Part shown: positions 7,162 to 14,240 of the stretch, piece after piece
How the letters are laid out: every line of letters starts with the position of its first letter
How positions within the stretch are numbered: the first letter of the stretch is position 1
From: Deltaproteobacteria bacterium RIFCSPHIGHO2_02_FULL_40_28
GTDB taxonomy: Bacteria; UBA10199; 2-12-FULL-40-28
Reading direction: 5' to 3'
NCBI GenBank assembly: GCA_001798135.1
Contig: MGRJ01000001.1
Coordinates: forward strand, 1-39,870
Length of the DNA stretch: 39,870 nucleotides
The notes under the pieces: generated by a model
Told to the model about the DNA's origin: nothing
The model's input: the letters and a program-made list of their open reading frames with translations, nothing else
The model's database searches: none
Made by a program: the position numbers and the translations under genes

Positions 7162-7272
7162 AAAACGAAACACTTCAAAAATGATTGAGGTTTTTGAAAC
7201 TGAAACATTCACAACAGTTTAATAGCATAATTATTGTAGGGGCTGGGGGAGTGTTTCTTGAGAAATTACTCT

Positions 7273-7380
7273 TGCGGGTGGCACGGGGAGACCCTTTGTT
7301 AAGCGCAGTCCCAACGTGATCCTTTTGGGACCGTCACGTGGGCGAGAATTAACAAAGGGTCTCCCCAGTGACAGGACCCG
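7273..7380. repeat. 108-bp palindromic element
   Basis: A perfect 18-bp inverted repeat, GGGGAGACCCTTTGTTAA (7284-7301) and its complement (7348-7365), is extended outward by GCGGGT/ACCCGC (7273-7278 and 7375-7380) and CAC/GTG. The centre can fold in two exclusive ways: GTCCCAA (7307-7313) with TTGGGAC (7324-7330), or CCC-ACGTGA (7309-7318) with TCACGT-GGG (7333-7341). It lies just 3' of the HEAT-like gene. It could be a REP/MITE-type element or an elaborate terminator. Confidence 0.65.
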
Positions 7381-7396
7381 CCCGAACATAATTTAT

Positions 7397-8248
7397 TTAA
7401 TGTCTCGATTGATTTTGATTTTCTTTAAAGAATTTTTCAAAATTTCTGAGGGCTGTTTGTGCATACGACATAATGGCCGAGTTGGATTCTTCGTTTGCAG
7501 TTTCTACCACTTTTTTCAAAGCCATTTTGTAATCTTCTAAAAAGAATGGAAAGCGCTGATCAGAAATTTCTACAAGTTTGGAAGGATTCATGGTGCTTAG
7601 GGCCACAGTTGCCAAGTATTTTTGGCGATCGGAACGATACAAAAGTGGCAGTAGGTGGTTGAGTAAACAACGGCCTCCAATTTTTCCTAGAGAAAGAGCC
7701 GCTGCGTATTGATAATCATAAACAGCCTTTTTATCCCCCGATTCATGGCGATGTTCTAAAGACATCAATAGTGGAATAATGGCAGCTCCCGCCAAGCAAC
7801 CAAATTCACCAATAGCCATGGCCGATTCTACCTTTAATTCACTCCCAGTGGGGGCTAATTCAAAAGATTCAATGAGATAAGGAAGCACTTCTTCGGGTCT
7901 GGATTTAAAATGCACTACAATTTCTCGAAGTGCATTAATTTTGTTAGCATCGGGGATGTGTTTTTTAGTGAGATGTTTTAAAAGATATTCGCGACGAATT
8001 AAGTTAAGGTGTTCGTAATCAATAGGTTCATCGGGAGAGAATTTTTTGCGCCAGATTTCTAAATAGGTTACTTCATCTGAATCAATCACATGATCTTTCA
8101 AGGCATATACCAAGCCCACTACAAAACGTTTGACGGCATTTGGATAATCTTTGCCTTGAAGGATATGAAAACCATCATCTTCAGAAAGGCCTTCAGGATC
8201 TTGAATAGCTTCTTCAATTTTCTTTAGAAGTTCTTGCAATGAAAACAT
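7397..8248 (-). CDS. HEAT-repeat-like helical protein
   Basis: About 283 residues, all predicted helical. The N-terminal third (EELLKKIEEAIQDPEG type acidic helices) is of unknown type. From about residue 100, paired helices such as ALREIVVHFKSRPEEVLPYLIES, SAMAIGEFGCLAGAAIIPLL and AAALSLGKIGGRCLLNHLLPLL read like HEAT/PBS-lyase repeats, which usually mediate protein contacts. It has no signal peptide, so it is cytoplasmic. Two ATG codons are possible, at 8260 and 8248; the inner one is preferred because GGGGTGG precedes it and MFSLQELL starts a helix. It stands alone between the DnaA-box region and the histone gene. Partner unknown. Confidence 0.75.
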   Translation of the reverse strand: MFSLQELLKKIEEAIQDPEGLSEDDGFHILQGKDYPNAVKRFVVGLVYALKDHVIDSDEVTYLEIWRKKFSPDEPIDYEHLNLIRREYLLKHLTKKHIPDANKINALREIVVHFKSRPEEVLPYLIESFELAPTGSELKVESAMAIGEFGCLAGAAIIPLLMSLEHRHESGDKKAVYDYQYAAALSLGKIGGRCLLNHLLPLLYRSDRQKYLATVALSTMNPSKLVEISDQRFPFFLEDYKMALKKVVETANEESNSAIMSYAQTALRNFEKFFKENQNQSRH

Positions 8249-8518
8249 GGTCCACCCCATGAATTAAAAATTGTAATAACTGCCCCAAATTAAAGTTACT
8301 GCAATCAATGTGCCAATAAATTATGAAAATCTATATTTTAAGTATATGAAATTATTAATTATTTTAAATTTATAAAAGGTAAACTCAAAAAAATGGGGCC
8401 TTAAAACCTCAAAGCAAGCAAAGAAAAAAGCAGATTGGGGAGTTTTTACTGGCAGGAAATAAGTATTTTCTTTATGAATGCAAGAAGGCTTTTTTAAAAC
8501 AAAAATGAAAGGGGATTT

Positions 8519-8713
8519 ATGGCAGAAGTTTTAGTTGTTGCATCCAAAATTAAGAAACTTATCAAAGAAAAGGGGGATTGCAATACCTCTTCTTCTACAA
8601 TGGAAGCTCTTTCAGAGAGGCTCCACAAACTCATCGAAAAAGGTATCGAAAATGCCAAGGCTGATGGTCGAAAAACAGTGATGGATCGTGATATTCCTAA
8701 CTTAGGGATATAG
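8519..8713 (+). CDS. Bacterial histone-fold DNA-binding protein
   Basis: A 64-residue protein that is essentially one minimal histone fold: short helix 1 (EVLVVASKIKKLIKE), loop, central helix 2 (SSTMEALSERLHKLIEKGIENA), and helix 3 with the typical GRKTVMDRDIPNL motif (R52/K53/T54 by count), the RKTV..RD(I/V) sequence seen in archaeal histones and in bacterial histones of Bdellovibrio and Leptospira. As remembered, the Bdellovibrio histone begins MAEVLVV.SKVKKLIKEK and ends ADGRKTVM.RDI, which is nearly the same. Such proteins bind and bend DNA as dimers. The ribosome-binding site is strong (AAGGGGAT, five bases before ATG). The AT-rich upstream 260 bases probably hold its promoter. Confidence 0.92.
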   Translation: MAEVLVVASKIKKLIKEKGDCNTSSSTMEALSERLHKLIEKGIENAKADGRKTVMDRDIPNLGI

Positions 8714-8777
8714 CCTCTTTTGACAATCAGTGAGGTATCTGGTAATCTCACCCTTCATCTTAACTAAAGGAGTAGTC

Positions 8778-9914
8778 ATGAAGCGTCTTTTTTTGGGATT
8801 TGTTATCCTCACAAGTTTTCTTTTTGTTCTTCCTCAATGTCAAAAAATTCAAGAACTCAAAAATAAATTTTTAAAAAGTGATCAAAAGGCCGATCCTTTT
8901 GTGGAAACCACAAAGGATGCAGCTCCTATATCCGAGGCAGCCCCTGTGGCAGAGCAGGTTATACCTCCCACTTCTGATGCAGGGGTTTTAGGACGGGTGA
9001 ATGGGGAAGCCATTACTGATGCCCAAGTGTACGATTATGTAAAAGATCGCCTGAAAAAATTAGAATCCCAAATATTTGAAATTAAACGCGGTGGTCTATC
9101 TGAACTCATTGAGAAAAAGTTGGTAGAAACTGAAGCAACAAAACGGGGTGTAAGTATTGACGATCTTTTAAAATCTGAAGTTACTTCCAAAGTGGAAGAA
9201 CCCAGCCAGCAAGATTTAGAAACTTATTACTCTGTTTTTAAAAATCGTTTCAAAAACCAACCCCTCGCTGAAGTAAAAGGCGTTTTAATTCAGCAACTCA
9301 AATCAACCAGAGAAAAAACTCTCTATGATAATTTTTTAGCAGGCTTAGAAAAAAATTCCACGGTAGAAGTTTTAATGAAGCGGCCCAGAATAGAGGTTTC
9401 TGTGGATGATGATCCGTCACAAGGGCCTAAAGTTGCACCAATTACACTCATTGAATTTTCTGATTTTCAATGCCCCTTTTGTAAAAGAGCCAGAGAAACT
9501 GTTTCTAAAATTATGGAAACCTATAAGGGAAAAGTGCACTATGTATTCCGTGATTTTCCACTTTCCTTCCATAAACAAGCAGGCAAAGCTTCAGAGGCCT
9601 CCCAATGCGCACATGATCAAGGCAAGTATTGGGAATACAATGCCAAGCTTTGGGAAACTCAAGGGCAACATGAAATAGATGCTCTTAAAACGATGGCTAA
9701 GGGTTTGGGATTAGATACGGTCAAGTTTAATCAGTGTTTGGATTCTGGTAAGTTTACTGCAGAGGTTGAAAAAGATGCTCAGGATGGTGTAAATGTGGGT
9801 GTGAGTGGAACGCCTGCTTATTTTATCAATGGCATTTTTCTTTCGGGAGCACAACCTTTTGAAAATTTTGCACAAATTATCGATGAAGAACTTCGGGAAA
9901 TTGAGAAGAAATAA
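8778..9914 (+). CDS. DsbA-like thioredoxin protein with SurA-N-like region
   Basis: The start at 8778 is chosen because GGAG lies 9 bases upstream and MKRLFLGF begins a signal peptide; an upstream in-frame ATG at 8730 is rejected. After a hydrophobic stretch a cysteine at residue 21 (LPQC) may be lipidated, though the lipobox is poor. Residues about 65-200 resemble the N-terminal chaperone region of SurA/PrsA proteins (LGRVNGEAITDAQVYDYV, LIEKKLVETEATKRGV). Residues about 220-375 are a DsbA/BdbD-type thioredoxin fold with the active site CPFC (232-235) and cis-proline segment SGTPAYFING (P346). Expected role: disulfide chemistry in the periplasm with a client-binding arm. It faces a CsbD-like gene tail to tail with no spacer. 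Confidence 0.85.
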   Translation: MKRLFLGFVILTSFLFVLPQCQKIQELKNKFLKSDQKADPFVETTKDAAPISEAAPVAEQVIPPTSDAGVLGRVNGEAITDAQVYDYVKDRLKKLESQIFEIKRGGLSELIEKKLVETEATKRGVSIDDLLKSEVTSKVEEPSQQDLETYYSVFKNRFKNQPLAEVKGVLIQQLKSTREKTLYDNFLAGLEKNSTVEVLMKRPRIEVSVDDDPSQGPKVAPITLIEFSDFQCPFCKRARETVSKIMETYKGKVHYVFRDFPLSFHKQAGKASEASQCAHDQGKYWEYNAKLWETQGQHEIDALKTMAKGLGLDTVKFNQCLDSGKFTAEVEKDAQDGVNVGVSGTPAYFINGIFLSGAQPFENFAQIIDEELREIEKK

Positions 9915-10127
9915 TTATTCGAGTGAATTAATAAACCTTTGTAGTTTATTGCGGGCCTTGGCTTCTTCAAAAGGGAAATTATTGTAATATTCCTTAAGAT
10001 ATTCTAAGAATTTATCAAAATCACCATTGATGTCTTCAACCGTTGTTTCCGATAAAAGAGGCCATTCATGATGGATGAATTTTTTTACTGATTCCCAGTG
10101 GTCTTGCATTCGGTTTGGAGTTGTCAT
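9915..10127 (-). CDS. Small CsbD-like stress protein
   Basis: A 70-residue acidic-basic helical protein. HWESVKKFIHHEWPLLSETTVEDINGDFDKFLEYL recalls the CsbD family pattern 'W.q.kGk.ke.WgkLtddDl..i.Gk.d.L.g.l', small stress-induced proteins of unknown biochemical role. Its stop directly abuts the stop of the DsbA-like gene, and its start lies 14 bases from the ilvD start on the other strand. No ribosome-binding site is evident before the first ATG. Real by composition and family resemblance; function unknown. Confidence 0.65.
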   Translation of the reverse strand: MTTPNRMQDHWESVKKFIHHEWPLLSETTVEDINGDFDKFLEYLKEYYNNFPFEEAKARNKLQRFINSLE

Positions 10128-10141
10128 AAAGAGAATATAAC

Positions 10142-11824
10142 ATGAGTGATCTTAAAAAGAAAAGCCGTATCATGACAGAGGGTGATGCTAGAGCTCCTAA
10201 CCGGGCTATGCTTCGGGCCGTTGGTTTTACCGATGAAGATTTTAACAAATCAATCATTGGAGTGGCAAGTGCTGGCAGTGATGTAACCCCCTGTAATATG
10301 CATTTAAATACACTAGCAGAAAAAGTGCGTGAAGGTATTCGTGTTGCAGGAGGGGTTTCCCAGCTTTTTCATACCATCACCGTGAGTGATGGAATTTGCA
10401 TGGGACATGAGGGCATGAAGTACTCGCTTGTTTCACGCGAAGTGATTGCGGATAGCATTGAAGTAGTTTCTGAAGCTCTGCGTCATGATGGCATTGTTAC
10501 CATTGGTGGATGCGATAAAAATATGCCCGGGAGCTTGATGGCTTTGGCTCGTGTTAATGTTCCCAGTATTTTTGTTTATGGCGGAACTATCTTGCCAGGA
10601 ACCTACAAAGGCAAAGATATCGATATTGTCAGTATTTTTGAAGCTGTAGGTCAGTATAGTGCCAAAAAAATTACAAAAGAAGATTTTCGTGGAATCGAAT
10701 GCAATTCGATTCCTGGTGCTGGTGCTTGTGGTGGAATGTATACAGCCAATACCATGGCCTCAGCTATCGAAGCTTTAGGCATGAGCCTTACTGGTTCAGC
10801 CTCTATGCCAGCAGTTACTTCTAGAAAAGCAGAAGATTGTTACAATGCTGGCATCCAAATTGTTTCTTTGGTGAAAGAAGACATTACACCTAAAAAAATT
10901 CTCACTCAAAAAGCGTTCGAAAATGCCATTACCGTTGTTATGGCCCTGGGCGGCTCTACCAATGCTGTCTTGCATCTTATGGCTATTGCAAAAGAAGTGG
11001 GGGTCAATTTAACTCTTTCTGATTTTGATCGTATTGGTAAAAAAGTTCCACACTTGGTCGATTTAAAACCAGGCGGTCGTTATGTGATGGTTGATCTTGA
11101 TCGTGTGGGGGGAGTGCATGGAGTGATGAAAATGCTTCTTGATGAAGGTTTAATGCATGGAGATGTGATGACAGTTACAGGAAAAACTTTAGCTGAAAAT
11201 TTAAAAGATTTGTCTCCATTTTCTAAAGATCAAGATGTAGTGCGGTCTTTTCACAATCCACTTTTTCCTTCTGGGCCCATGGTTATTTTGCATGGTAATC
11301 TTGCATCAGGTGGTGCTGTTTGTAAAATTGCGGGGCTTAAAAATACAACAATTACTGGACCTGCACGTGTATTTGCTTCAGAAGAAGAGTGTTATGAGGC
11401 CATCATCAAAGATAAAATTAAAGCAGGGGATGTGATTGTTATTCGTTACGAAGGCCCTAAGGGTGGTCCCGGCATGCGTGAAATGTTGGCTGTGACGGCT
11501 GCTATTGTGGGAAAGGGCTTGGGTGAATCTGTGGGATTAATTACTGATGGTCGTTTTTCGGGTGGAACGCATGGTCTTGTGGTTGGTCACATTGCTCCCG
11601 AAGCTCAAATAGGTGGCCCTATTGCCATCTTACAAGATGGAGATCAAATTACCATCAATGCCGACAAAAGACTTTTAGAGGTAAAACTTTCAGATCAAGA
11701 AATAAGTGCTCGTCTTTCCAAATGGACGGCTCCCAAACCTCATTTTGATCATGGGGTGATGGCCAAGTACATCAAGCTGGTGTCGCAAGCTTCCGAAGGT
11801 GCAATCACCGTTAAAAATAATTAA
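10142..11824 (+). CDS. ilvD: Dihydroxy-acid dehydratase
   Basis: IlvD dehydrates 2,3-dihydroxy-isovalerate and 2,3-dihydroxy-3-methylvalerate to the 2-oxo acids, the penultimate step for valine and isoleucine and a step toward pantothenate. The 560-residue length is typical. Cluster-binding cysteines are visible as C51 (VTPCNMHL), C124 (GGCDKNMPG) and C196 ([14 protein letters not shown]), the trio expected for a [2Fe-2S] type enzyme. [10 protein letters not shown], the metal-site MGHEG region and the [14 protein letters not shown] block are also intact. No other branched-chain amino-acid gene is adjacent. The divergent CsbD-like gene starts 14 bases away, so the promoters overlap each other's coding region. 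Confidence 0.97.
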   Translation: MSDLKKKSRIMTEGDARAPNRAMLRAVGFTDEDFNKSIIGVASAGSDVTPCNMHLNTLAEKVREGIRVAGGVSQLFHTITVSDGICMGHEGMKYSLVSREVIADSIEVVSEALRHDGIVTIGGCDKNMPGSLMALARVNVPSIFVYGGTILPGTYKGKDIDIVSIFEAVGQYSAKKITKEDFRGIECNSIPGAGACGGMYTANTMASAIEALGMSLTGSASMPAVTSRKAEDCYNAGIQIVSLVKEDITPKKILTQKAFENAITVVMALGGSTNAVLHLMAIAKEVGVNLTLSDFDRIGKKVPHLVDLKPGGRYVMVDLDRVGGVHGVMKMLLDEGLMHGDVMTVTGKTLAENLKDLSPFSKDQDVVRSFHNPLFPSGPMVILHGNLASGGAVCKIAGLKNTTITGPARVFASEEECYEAIIKDKIKAGDVIVIRYEGPKGGPGMREMLAVTAAIVGKGLGESVGLITDGRFSGGTHGLVVGHIAPEAQIGGPIAILQDGDQITINADKRLLEVKLSDQEISARLSKWTAPKPHFDHGVMAKYIKLVSQASEGAITVKNN

Positions 11825-11836
11825 TCATGTAAATTG

Positions 11837-11937
11837 TAAAAACCCGAATGGGTATTCCTTCCGCTTCCTGCGGAACTCCTCACCTTGAAGGCTCGTCAGA
11901 CAGTCCTCGGAAGCTCCAGGAACACCCATTCGGGTTT
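11837..11937. repeat. Palindromic element with conserved core, copy 1
   Basis: The outer arms AAACCCGAATGGGT (11839-11852) and ACCCATTCGGGTTT (11924-11937) are perfectly complementary, and inner arms TTCCT/AGGAA and CTTCC/GGAAG continue the stem. The central 44 bases (11867-11910, starting CCTGCGGAACTCCTC and ending CAGACAGTCCTCGG) recur with only two changes in the copy at 30431-30521, whose arms are entirely different yet also self-complementary. It lies between ilvD and lgt. Confidence 0.75.
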
Positions 11938-11996
11938 AGTAAATGAATCCCATTTTTCCTCTGTCTTTCACTTCCAAAAAAAAGTAACATGCCTTT

Positions 11997-12788
11997 ATGC
12001 ATCCCATTTTAATTCGTTGGCCAGATTGGATTCCTTTTCTTGGTACTCATTTTTTTCATACTTATGGTTTGCTTTATGCCCTTGGATTTTTTTTAGGATA
12101 TCTTTGGATTCGTGCTGAAGGTAAACGTTTAGGATATCATCCCGAATTTATTTCAGATTTATTTTTTTATATTGTTCTCGCTAGTGTTTTAGGAGCCAGA
12201 CTTTTTTATTTTGTTATTTCTTACCCCGATTGGTGGAAACATCCTCTTGATTTTTTCAAAATTTGGGAAGGAGGACTGGTTTTTTATGGTGGTCTTATTT
12301 GTGCTGTTTTGGTTAGTTATTTATTTTGTAAAAAGAAAAGAGTTTCTTTTTTTGAGGTTGCCGATATTTTTGCTCCCGGTATTGCTTTGGGACATGCCAT
12401 AGGAAGGCTTGGTTGTTTTTCGGCAGGATGTTGCTATGGCAGATCTTTAGATACCACCCATTGGTATACAATTATTTTCCCTCAAGTAGAGGGAGGTATT
12501 GCCCCCCATGGAATTCCCCTTTATGCTACCCAAATTTATGAAGCACTGGCTCTCTTTTTAATTTTTATGTTTTTGATTAGTTTCAGAAAACAGAAAAAAT
12601 TTAATGGGCAAATTTTTCTCATTTATGCAATTTTATATTCTCTAGTGCGCTCGGTTCTGGAAATTTTTAGAGGAGATAGTATCAGAGGTTTTGTTATTGA
12701 CGATTTTTTATCTACTTCACAACTGATCAGTCTTGGTTTGATTTTAATTTGTTTAATCCTTTGGAAAAAACTCCCTAGAAAGGAATGA
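11997..12788 (+). CDS. lgt: Prolipoprotein diacylglyceryl transferase
   Basis: Lgt transfers diacylglycerol from phosphatidylglycerol to the lipobox cysteine of prolipoproteins, the first lipoprotein maturation step. The 263-residue protein has about seven hydrophobic membrane segments. The Lgt signature is present in the form HAIGRLGCFSAGCCYG, the cysteine-rich variant common outside enterobacteria, where E. coli has HxxGRxGNFxNGE. The periplasmic YATQIYEAL segment and the C-terminal RSVLEIFRGD motif (with the essential Arg in R..lE..R) are also seen. It fits with at least three likely lipoproteins encoded in this window. One base separates its stop from the next gene. Confidence 0.94.
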   Translation: MHPILIRWPDWIPFLGTHFFHTYGLLYALGFFLGYLWIRAEGKRLGYHPEFISDLFFYIVLASVLGARLFYFVISYPDWWKHPLDFFKIWEGGLVFYGGLICAVLVSYLFCKKKRVSFFEVADIFAPGIALGHAIGRLGCFSAGCCYGRSLDTTHWYTIIFPQVEGGIAPHGIPLYATQIYEALALFLIFMFLISFRKQKKFNGQIFLIYAILYSLVRSVLEIFRGDSIRGFVIDDFLSTSQLISLGLILICLILWKKLPRKE

Positions 12789-12789
12789 G

Positions 12790-13299
12790 ATGCGTTTTTA
12801 TTTTTCATCACGAGTTTTAATTTTATTGGCCGGTTTAGGGCTATGGCTTTCTTTTACAGGCCAAATGTGCACCAAGGTTATTGTGTATGGAAAAAATTAT
12901 GATACCCCTCCCAAAAAAGTACGTTTTCAAAGTGACAGGGCTTCTGTTTTTTCAGCTGTTGAACAAACCCTGAAAAACCAAGGGTATCAAATTGTAGAAG
13001 CTGATGAATCCAGAGCCCGTTTTGTAACAGGCTGGCTGGCAGTGGAAAGTGATTCTCATTATTTTAATCTTTTTGGCCGCAAAGATTATGGTTTAACCGA
13101 TAGTACTTATTATCGGGTAACAGTTGATATGATTGAAGAAGGTTCTAAGGTTAAAGTTCTAGTTTCTACCACGCTTAAAACAGTTGTTGGAAAGTTGGAA
13201 TCTTCAGGAAAAATTGAAGCACGTATTTTAACACAAGTTGGAGATTTAGTGAGATCACGCGAAATTCAAATGAGCAATGTAGGGATAGAAGCCAGATAG
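12790..13299 (+). CDS. Exported protein, BamC/NlpB-like pattern
   Basis: A 169-residue protein with a hydrophobic N-terminus (about residues 8-24, ending LSFTGQMC). The cysteine after TGQM does not fit a lipobox well, so a signal peptide or anchor is equally possible. The middle reads FSAVEQTLKNQGYQIVEADESRARFVTGWLAVE, an alpha/beta pattern ('a...l...Gy.v...d...G.i.t.w') seen in small outer-membrane-linked domains including BamC repeats. No function can be assigned. It is one base after lgt, so the two are co-transcribed. Convergent with the small gene ending at 13314. Confidence 0.7.
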   Translation: MRFYFSSRVLILLAGLGLWLSFTGQMCTKVIVYGKNYDTPPKKVRFQSDRASVFSAVEQTLKNQGYQIVEADESRARFVTGWLAVESDSHYFNLFGRKDYGLTDSTYYRVTVDMIEEGSKVKVLVSTTLKTVVGKLESSGKIEARILTQVGDLVRSREIQMSNVGIEAR

Positions 13300-13313
13300 T
13301 TTTTAGAGACGCT

Positions 13314-13520
13314 CTAATTAGAATCAGTATCGAGTACTGTAAAAGAAGTAACAAAATCGAGATCTAGTTTTACAGTATCTTTTCCATCAGAAATTTGCAC
13401 AAAACCTTTTTCGTGATCAATGTTTAAAATACTCCCTATATAGGAAGCACCATAAGCTACAATTTGCACTTCTTTTCCTAAATACTCATCGAGGTTATTA
13501 AGAGATTGTTCAACGTTCAT
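13314..13520 (-). CDS. Small Sm/SH3-like barrel protein
   Basis: A 68-residue protein starting MNVEQSLNNLDEYLGKEVQIVAYG. After a short helix come about five strands: EVQIVAYG, ASYIGSILNID, GFVQISDG, DTVKLDLDFVTSFTVLD. Helix-then-five-strands at this length is the layout of Sm-like (Hfq/LSm) and small SH3 barrels. The Hfq signature motifs are absent, so RNA binding should not be assumed. AGGGG precedes the ATG at a good distance, which supports it as a real gene. Divergent from the DUF4416 gene. Confidence 0.68.
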   Translation of the reverse strand: MNVEQSLNNLDEYLGKEVQIVAYGASYIGSILNIDHEKGFVQISDGKDTVKLDLDFVTSFTVLDTDSN

Positions 13521-13583
13521 AGAATACCCCTATCTTAAATATTTGTACTGACAAGGACAAGATAAATCGTTAAACCACTTTGG

Positions 13584-14102
13584 ATGGAGTATGTTCAATT
13601 TTTTATTGGGGTTATTTTTTCACCAGAAGTGAAGGTTGCTATACTGAGCGACTTACTTTCTGGAGCCATGGGTGTTTTAGGTGAGGTTTCGAGTGTTTAT
13701 GATTTTAATCACACGCAATATTACAAAGAAGAAATGGGGGCGGGGTTAAAGAAAATTTTTTTTGCAATTAAACGCTTAGAGGATCCAAGTCATCTTTTAA
13801 CTCTTAAAAAACATTCTATAGAGCTTGAAAAAAATTTTTTCACAAAACAGGGAAAACGTCTTGCTAATTTGGATCCTGGATACTTGGATGCAGTAAAAAT
13901 TGTATTGGCTTCAGGCAAGAAAGGTGGACATAAAATAGCCTTGGGTGATGGTATTTATGCCGATATGGTGCTGGATTATTTTACAGGGCACTTTCGTTCC
14001 TTTGAATGGACCTTCCCTGATTTTAAATCCGGAATCTATTTCCCATTTTTTGAAACATTGCGTGCGAATTATTTGAAGCATTTATCTGTTATCCCCGCGT
14101 AG
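13584..14102 (+). CDS. DUF4416 family protein
   Basis: A 172-residue cytoplasmic protein recognised as DUF4416. Family-typical blocks are FFIGVIFSPEVK at the start, TQYYKEEMGAGLKKIFFA, IELEKNFFTKQGKRLANLDPGYL, the KGGHKIALGDGIYADMVLDY segment and SFEWTFPDFKSG near the end. The biochemical role of DUF4416 is unknown; members occur mainly in deltaproteobacterial and related anaerobic lineages, which bears on the origin of this DNA. The last codons and the TAG stop (14100-14102) lie inside a REP-like hairpin, the stop being in its loop, so the C-terminus SVIPA is partly repeat-derived. Confidence 0.85.
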   Translation: MEYVQFFIGVIFSPEVKVAILSDLLSGAMGVLGEVSSVYDFNHTQYYKEEMGAGLKKIFFAIKRLEDPSHLLTLKKHSIELEKNFFTKQGKRLANLDPGYLDAVKIVLASGKKGGHKIALGDGIYADMVLDYFTGHFRSFEWTFPDFKSGIYFPFFETLRANYLKHLSVIPA

Positions 14103-14132
14103 GCGGGGATGACAATTGGTGTGGGGATGATG
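14091..14132. repeat. REP-like dispersed repeat, copy 2
   Basis: CCCCGC (14093-14098) and GCGGGG (14103-14108) form the hairpin, followed by ATGACAATTGGTGTGGGG, the same tail as the copy at 90-129 except for one base. The loop differs (GTAG here, CTGC there). The DUF4416 stop codon is in the loop. Confidence 0.65.
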
Positions 14133-14144
14133 TGAAGTCTCTTG

Positions 14145-14234
14145 TCCCCTCCCCCTTGAGGGGGGAGGGTTAGGGAGAGGGTGAGAATTTAAGTCACCCT
14201 CCCCCTGCACCCCCTCCCCTCAAGGGAGGGGGGA
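14145..14234. repeat. C/G-rich inverted repeat
   Basis: CCCCTCCCCCTTGAGGGG (14146 onward) is complementary to CCCCTCAAGGGAGGGG (up to 14232), and GGGTGA/TCACCC adds a further matched pair around a short AATTTAAG spacer. Each half is also partly self-complementary. It fills the space between the convergent DUF4416 and pdxA genes and may end both transcripts. It resembles the 'cccctccc...gagggg' intergenic repeats seen in many environmental genomes. Confidence 0.55.
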
Positions 14235-14240
14235 TGAATG

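Larger units (their letters stand above)
6396..7396. other. 1-kb gene-free region, candidate oriC or DnaA site
   Basis: Open frames here are short, lack ribosome-binding sites and cross the structures listed next, so none is called. The region holds a long hairpin (6435-6485), a stretch with direct repeats of an AACCATAAAGG kind at 6690-6720, AT-rich runs, DnaA boxes clustered at 7054-7161 with one outlier at 6486, and a 108-bp palindrome at its right end. DnaA boxes in a large intergenic region are the usual signature of a replication origin. No dnaA, dnaN, gyrB, rpmH or parAB gene is nearby, which lowers confidence, although origins unlinked to dnaA are known. Confidence 0.5.

Noticed and set aside
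7370-7386. GGACCCGCCCG shared between 7373-7383 and 39800-39810
   Set aside because: Eleven bases in a 40-kb window is within chance expectation; flanks do not match.
11885-12118. Plus-strand frame of 77 residues before lgt
   Set aside because: It runs through the palindromic repeat and then overlaps the lgt start in another frame; no ribosome-binding site.
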